Shown here: positions 61,196 through 64,000 of the stretch, in pieces
Numbering within the stretch: the first letter of the stretch is position 1
Layout of the letters: every line of letters starts with the position of its first letter
Assembly: GCA_947476695.1 (NCBI GenBank)
Contig: CANJRD010000001.1
Span: 248,001 to 312,000, forward strand
DNA length: 64,000 bases
DNA from: Rhodospirillaceae bacterium
GTDB lineage: Bacteria > Pseudomonadota > Alphaproteobacteria > Rhodospirillales > Rhodospirillaceae
Reading direction: 5' to 3'
Program-made: the position numbers and the translations under genes
Notes under the pieces: model-generated
The model's database searches: none
The model's input: only the letters and a program-made list of their open reading frames with translations
Told to the model about the DNA's origin: nothing

Positions 61196-61284
61196 GCCCG
61201 CGTGGCGAAATTGGTAGACGCAAGGGACTTAAAATCCCTCGATCCGTAAGGATCGTGCCGGTTCAAGTCCGGCCGCGGGCACCA
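61196..61284 (+). tRNA. tRNA-Leu (anticodon UAA)
   Basis: The acceptor arms GCCCGCG and CGCGGGC pair. The D-loop TTGGTAGA, the anticodon stem-loop GGGACTTAAAATCCC (anticodon TAA), a long class II variable arm (GATCCGTAAGGATC) and the T-loop GGTTCAAGTCC follow, and CCA is encoded (61282-61284). A decayed copy of its 3' half lies 640 bases downstream. Confidence 0.97.
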
Positions 61285-61895
61285 TCACAATTGCGACCGG
61301 AGTGCCCCTGCACATCGAGCAAGGCGACCTCATGCCAGATCGACCCTGCCGTATGAATCATGCGATCTGCTGTTAGATCGAAATCGTGATGGAGATAGAC
61401 GTTGGCGAGAAATACACCATCCGATCGATCAAGCTGCCGCTTCACGAGCTTAAGAAAGCGAGGTGACTGCAGGTGCTGTGGAATTATGCTTCCGTTGTAA
61501 GCGTCGAGAACAATCGCATCATAAAACTCCCGGCAATTTCTTAAGTATTCCGCGCCGTCCGCGACGACGCATTTCACCTGCGCCGGCATTTGAAAATAGT
61601 CGCGGGCCAAATGAAATGTGTTTGGGTTGTTATCGATGACAGTGACCCGCGCTCCAGATCGCACCAGGAGTGTGGCGAGCGTCCCGCCACCGCAGCCAAT
61701 CATCAGAACGCGCTGAGAGCGCTTCTGCCAGAGCAGGCTGAAAAGGGCGTGGATGTAAGATGACAGGCTGACCCCCTGCTCATCCGCTTCGCTCTGACAA
61801 CAATCACCCTGCTCGTAGACAAACGCGCCGGTTTGAATCTTTTTCCGAACGACGATTTCCCCAGCCGAACTAGCGAGCGATGCGACGGTGATCAT
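61263..61895 (-). CDS. spermidine-synthase-like methyltransferase-fold protein
   Basis: The 210-residue protein has the spermine/spermidine synthase core: GAFVYEQGDCCQSEAD, VLMIGCGGGTLATLLV, VTVIDNNPNTFHLAR, VVADGAEYL and YDAIVLDAYNGSIIPQHL. It may be a polyamine aminopropyltransferase or a relative; polyamine activity is not proven by sequence. ATG 61895 is chosen because earlier codons are only translated tRNA remnant. The last seven codons and the TGA lie antisense inside tRNA-Leu. It is the only gene between the tRNA and its decayed copy, and is visibly less GC-rich than core genes. Confidence 0.72.
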   Translation of the reverse strand: MITVASLASSAGEIVVRKKIQTGAFVYEQGDCCQSEADEQGVSLSSYIHALFSLLWQKRSQRVLMIGCGGGTLATLLVRSGARVTVIDNNPNTFHLARDYFQMPAQVKCVVADGAEYLRNCREFYDAIVLDAYNGSIIPQHLQSPRFLKLVKRQLDRSDGVFLANVYLHHDFDLTADRMIHTAGSIWHEVALLDVQGHSGRNCDGARGRT

Positions 61896-61921
61896 GTGAA
61901 ACTGCCTGTAGCCAATCGGAA

Positions 61922-61975
61922 TAAAATCTCTCGATCCATAATGATTGTGCCGGTTCAAGTCGGCTGCGGGCACCA
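61922..61975 (+). repeat. decayed copy of the tRNA-Leu 3' half (att-like)
   Basis: From TAAAATC through GGTTCAAGTC to GGGCACCA this matches tRNA-Leu 61230-61284 in the same orientation, with about five substitutions and one deletion over 54 bases. The match covers the anticodon loop to CCA, the segment usually duplicated when an element integrates into a tRNA gene. Weaker similarity may continue leftward to about 61893. Confidence 0.85.
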
Positions 61976-62011
61976 CATCCATGCGTTAGCTCTGCGCAGC
62001 TAGAGCATACT

Positions 62012-62215
62012 TTAGGGAGTGTCCGTAGCGATCGTGGTCCCTTGGGCGGTTTCTGCGTGGAGTTCCCCCATGAAGTGATAGCTGCCGGGCTTTAGCGGCC
62101 CAATTTGGAAACTTACTTCGCCGTGGGAAGCAACGTCCTTTTCCACGTGAAGATCGTCGCCATCAAATTCCTCCGCCGTGCCATTCTCAGCCGAAACGGA
62201 TAGTATTTGAAAGCC
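62012..62215 (-). pseudogene. C-terminal fragment of a cupredoxin-domain gene
   Basis: Read leftward, the frame encodes FQILSVSAENGTAEEFDGDD, then LHVEKDV, IGPLKPGSYHFMGELHAETA and a short end, resembling the C-terminal half of small periplasmic cupredoxin-like proteins (EEFE...LKPGxYxFxGEFH...TA). The signal peptide and N-terminal strands are missing; upstream the frame runs antisense into the sulfatase-modifying-factor-like gene and loses resemblance. It looks like a truncated gene. Confidence 0.6.
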
Positions 62216-62251
62216 GGCGCGCGGGATATTATTCCGCCGGGGATAAACGGG

Positions 62252-63262
62252 ATGCACCGCATGACACGATTGATTTCCGTCGCGTTGATTCTTCTTTTGG
62301 GAGTTTACGGCGCGGCGCGGGCCGCTGACGCGATCAAGCCAGGCGCGGTCTTCCGGGATTGCCCCACGTGTCCGGAACTGGTGGCGATACCGGCCGGCGC
62401 CTTCGACATGGGCTCGACCGCAGTAGAATCCGATCGCGAGCGCATGCCGCCGCTGTACGCCGCCAACGAGCAGCCCCGTCACCGCGTCACCATCGCCAAG
62501 CCGTTCGCGCTTGGCCGTTTTGAGGTGAACCGCGCCGAGTATGCCGCTTTCGTCGAGGCGACCCAGCGCGATGATGGTTTCTTTTGCCGTATTTACGATG
62601 CGCGCGGCGTCTTGTTCGTCACAACGCCGGGCAAATCTTGGAAAGACGTGGGCTTCCCTCAGACCGATGACCATCCAGTCGTCTGCGTGAGCTGGGACGA
62701 CGCGGTCGCCTATGCCAACTGGCTTTCCTCCAAGACCGGCAAGACCTATCGTCTGCCTAGCGAGGCCGAATGGGAATACGCCGCACGCGGCGGCACCAGC
62801 ACTGCGCGCTGGTGGGGCGATTCCGTCGACGGCGCTTGCGCCTATGCCAATGTCGGCGACCAGGATGCCGGCGATGGCCCATACCTGTGGGGAAAGCCGG
62901 GGGCCCCGGTCACCTACGATCTCAAGGGCGCCGAACGGCTGGTGCGATGCCGGGACGGTTATGCGTTCACCGCGCCGGTGGGAAAATACAAACCGAACCC
63001 CTTTGGCCTGTTTGATATGCTGGGCAATGCGTGGGAATGGGTGGCCGACTGTCGGCACGACACCTACGCTGGTGCGCCGCCTCTGGACGGCTCGGCATGG
63101 GACGCGGCACCCGATCACTGCGTGTCTGGTCTTAGGGTGAACCGCGGTGCCTCCTGGGCGCACTTCCCCTGGGGCATCCGCGCCGCCTTGCGCAACGTCA
63201 ATCCAGCCGATTCGCGCTTCTACACCCAAGGCTTCCGGGTCGCGCGCGAACTCGAACCCTGA
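62252..63262 (+). CDS. secreted formylglycine-generating-enzyme-like (SUMF1 fold) protein
   Basis: The 336-residue protein has a signal peptide (cleavage near ARA, residue 24) and then a full SUMF1/FGE-type domain: LVAIPAGAFDMGS, FEVNRAEYAAFV, HPVVCVSWDDAVAYANWLS, YRLPSEAEWEYAARGG, NPFGLFDMLGNAWEWVADC and NRGASWAHFPWGIRAALRN, ending GFRVARE. The active-site cysteine pair of true formylglycine-generating enzymes is absent from the last segment, so another role is likely. A second ATG at 62261 is also a possible start. No sulfatase gene is near. Confidence 0.85.
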   Translation: MHRMTRLISVALILLLGVYGAARAADAIKPGAVFRDCPTCPELVAIPAGAFDMGSTAVESDRERMPPLYAANEQPRHRVTIAKPFALGRFEVNRAEYAAFVEATQRDDGFFCRIYDARGVLFVTTPGKSWKDVGFPQTDDHPVVCVSWDDAVAYANWLSSKTGKTYRLPSEAEWEYAARGGTSTARWWGDSVDGACAYANVGDQDAGDGPYLWGKPGAPVTYDLKGAERLVRCRDGYAFTAPVGKYKPNPFGLFDMLGNAWEWVADCRHDTYAGAPPLDGSAWDAAPDHCVSGLRVNRGASWAHFPWGIRAALRNVNPADSRFYTQGFRVARELEP

Positions 63263-63323
63263 ACGCCGCGGCGCGCGGTGACATTAGGCCGCCGGTCCAG
63301 CTTGGCGAGATCGACGACGTGCC

Positions 63324-64000
63324 TCAGAGGTGGAGCCCGATCACCCTATCCATCGGCATGACAAAGTCGGCGCGGCGGTGCGCGAGTTGATCAGGCGCTT
63401 GGTCCGGAGCGATTTCGCCATACAGGGTCGTCAGCGGCAGCCCGGCGCATTCTGCCAAATTTGGGAAGAACTGTTCGTTCTTAGTGGCGGGGCTTGCGAG
63501 AACGACGACGTGGCGAACCCTGGTCGTGAAGACGAGGTTCGCGAGCCCCGCACCTTCGACGCCGACAACATGAGTCGCGCGCGCGAAAAGCGCGATCTGA
63601 TCTTCGAGCGAAAGACAGCCGGGGTCGACCGACGCATAGCCCCGCTTCACCCACCAAGCCTCGACCTCGGCTTGATTGAGCAGCATGCGCCCGCCGCGGC
63701 CGCCATCGCGCCGCACGAAAATCTTGAACGTGCCGGACTCCGGCGCACGGCGGCCGACAAGCGACTGCATTGTTTTCAAGAACGCGACGGAGAATGGCAT
63801 CATCGGCACCGCGCGCAGAATGACGTCACGCGCGACGTAGTCGCCCGGTCCGACCGTCACGACGTCGACGGGCCGGCCGGCGATCTGCGGCAGCAGCGCG
63901 TGAATGAGCGCTTCGCCGTTCTTGGGAAACGGGTTGACGATGCCGAGCGTCACCCGCGGACCTTGAGCCGACCTGAGAAAGATCGTTCCCGGCAGATTGA
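63324..64000 (-). CDS. GT61-family glycosyltransferase (partial)
   Basis: The C-terminal part of a DUF563/GT61 glycosyltransferase is seen: FKIFVRRDGGRGGRMLLNQAE, then SLEDQIALFARATHVVGVEGAGLANLVF. The reading frame is open from GTG 63953 to the right edge (NLPGTIFLRSAQGPR precedes it), so the gene almost certainly begins outside the window. GT61 enzymes add pentoses or other sugars to glycans; here an envelope polysaccharide is the likely acceptor. Confidence 0.82.
   Translation of the reverse strand, partial: NLPGTIFLRSAQGPRVTLGIVNPFPKNGEALIHALLPQIAGRPVDVVTVGPGDYVARDVILRAVPMMPFSVAFLKTMQSLVGRRAPESGTFKIFVRRDGGRGGRMLLNQAEVEAWWVKRGYASVDPGCLSLEDQIALFARATHVVGVEGAGLANLVFTTRVRHVVVLASPATKNEQFFPNLAECAGLPLTTLYGEIAPDQAPDQLAHRRADFVMPMDRVIGLHL

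Noticed and set aside
62012-63229. A 405-codon leftward frame opposite the FGE-like gene
   Set aside because: Most of it is antisense shadow. Only the last 65 or so codons resemble a real protein family, and these are listed as a cupredoxin fragment.

Overview
This 64 kb window is GC-rich, gene-dense chromosomal DNA of an alphaproteobacterium. The signs are the TCA-cycle cluster mdh / sucCD / sucAB-lpd, the sdhCDAB operon, the priA-atpH junction, the run ffh-rpsP-rimM-trmD-rplS leading into leuCD, a TPP riboswitch ahead of thiC, and short palindromic repeats of a kind common in that class. I cannot assign an order or genus from sequence alone. Nearly all of the window is core housekeeping DNA; the clearly accessory part is the right end, from about 60.1 kb.

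Layout. 1-5.4 kb: atpH (cut by the left edge) and priA leftward; transaldolase, a DUF484 protein and xerC rightward. 5.4-8.7 kb: a cyclic-nucleotide-binding/thioredoxin-reductase-like fusion facing a rhomboid protease and a GT2 glycosyltransferase. 8.7-21.2 kb: the 2-oxoglutarate dehydrogenase and succinyl-CoA synthetase genes in leftward order sucC-sucD-pagL-MBL hydrolase-sucA-sucB-(repeat)-lpdA, then mdh; a rightward trio (2OG-Fe(II) oxygenase, methyltransferase, membrane protein) separates sucC from mdh. 21.3-26 kb: ChaN-like lipoprotein, methyltransferase, zapE, DHH phosphoesterase, small lipoprotein. 26-31.8 kb: sdhCDAB and riboswitch-controlled thiC. 32-39.3 kb: VOC protein, CoA-ester lyase, LysE exporter, asd, Mpo1-like protein, and an EmrAB-type pump with a divergent TetR regulator and twin operators. 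39.3-46.4 kb: leuB, leuD, a 61-codon gene, leuC, rplS, trmD, rimM, rpsP, ffh, all leftward. 46.6-51.3 kb: dapF-mtaB-ftsY rightward, then glutamine amidotransferase, NUDIX hydrolase and a small ORF leftward. 51.4-60.1 kb: secA, argJ-mutT, a CinA-type domain protein with a YkgJ protein, an exported MmgE/PrpD protein, and an RluA-type pseudouridine synthase. 60.1-64 kb: a GT-like gene, tRNA-Leu(UAA), a spermidine-synthase-like gene bracketed by a decayed copy of the tRNA 3' half, a cupredoxin gene fragment, a secreted sulfatase-modifying-factor-like protein, and a GT61 glycosyltransferase running off the right edge.

How it fits together. The TCA enzymes 2-oxoglutarate dehydrogenase, succinyl-CoA synthetase, succinate dehydrogenase and malate dehydrogenase are all encoded here, so the window covers 2-oxoglutarate to oxaloacetate except fumarase. 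Protein targeting is strongly represented (ffh, ftsY, secA), as are translation and tRNA modification (rpsP, rplS, rimM, trmD, mtaB) and amino-acid synthesis (leuBCD, asd, dapF, argJ). I found no CRISPR array, phage or intact insertion sequence. The best candidates for something undescribed are the tRNA-Leu-anchored micro-insertion at 61.2-62.0 kb, the reductase fusion lacking the redox CxxC, the 61-codon gene between leuC and leuD, and the PagL homologue with a substituted catalytic position inside the TCA gene run.
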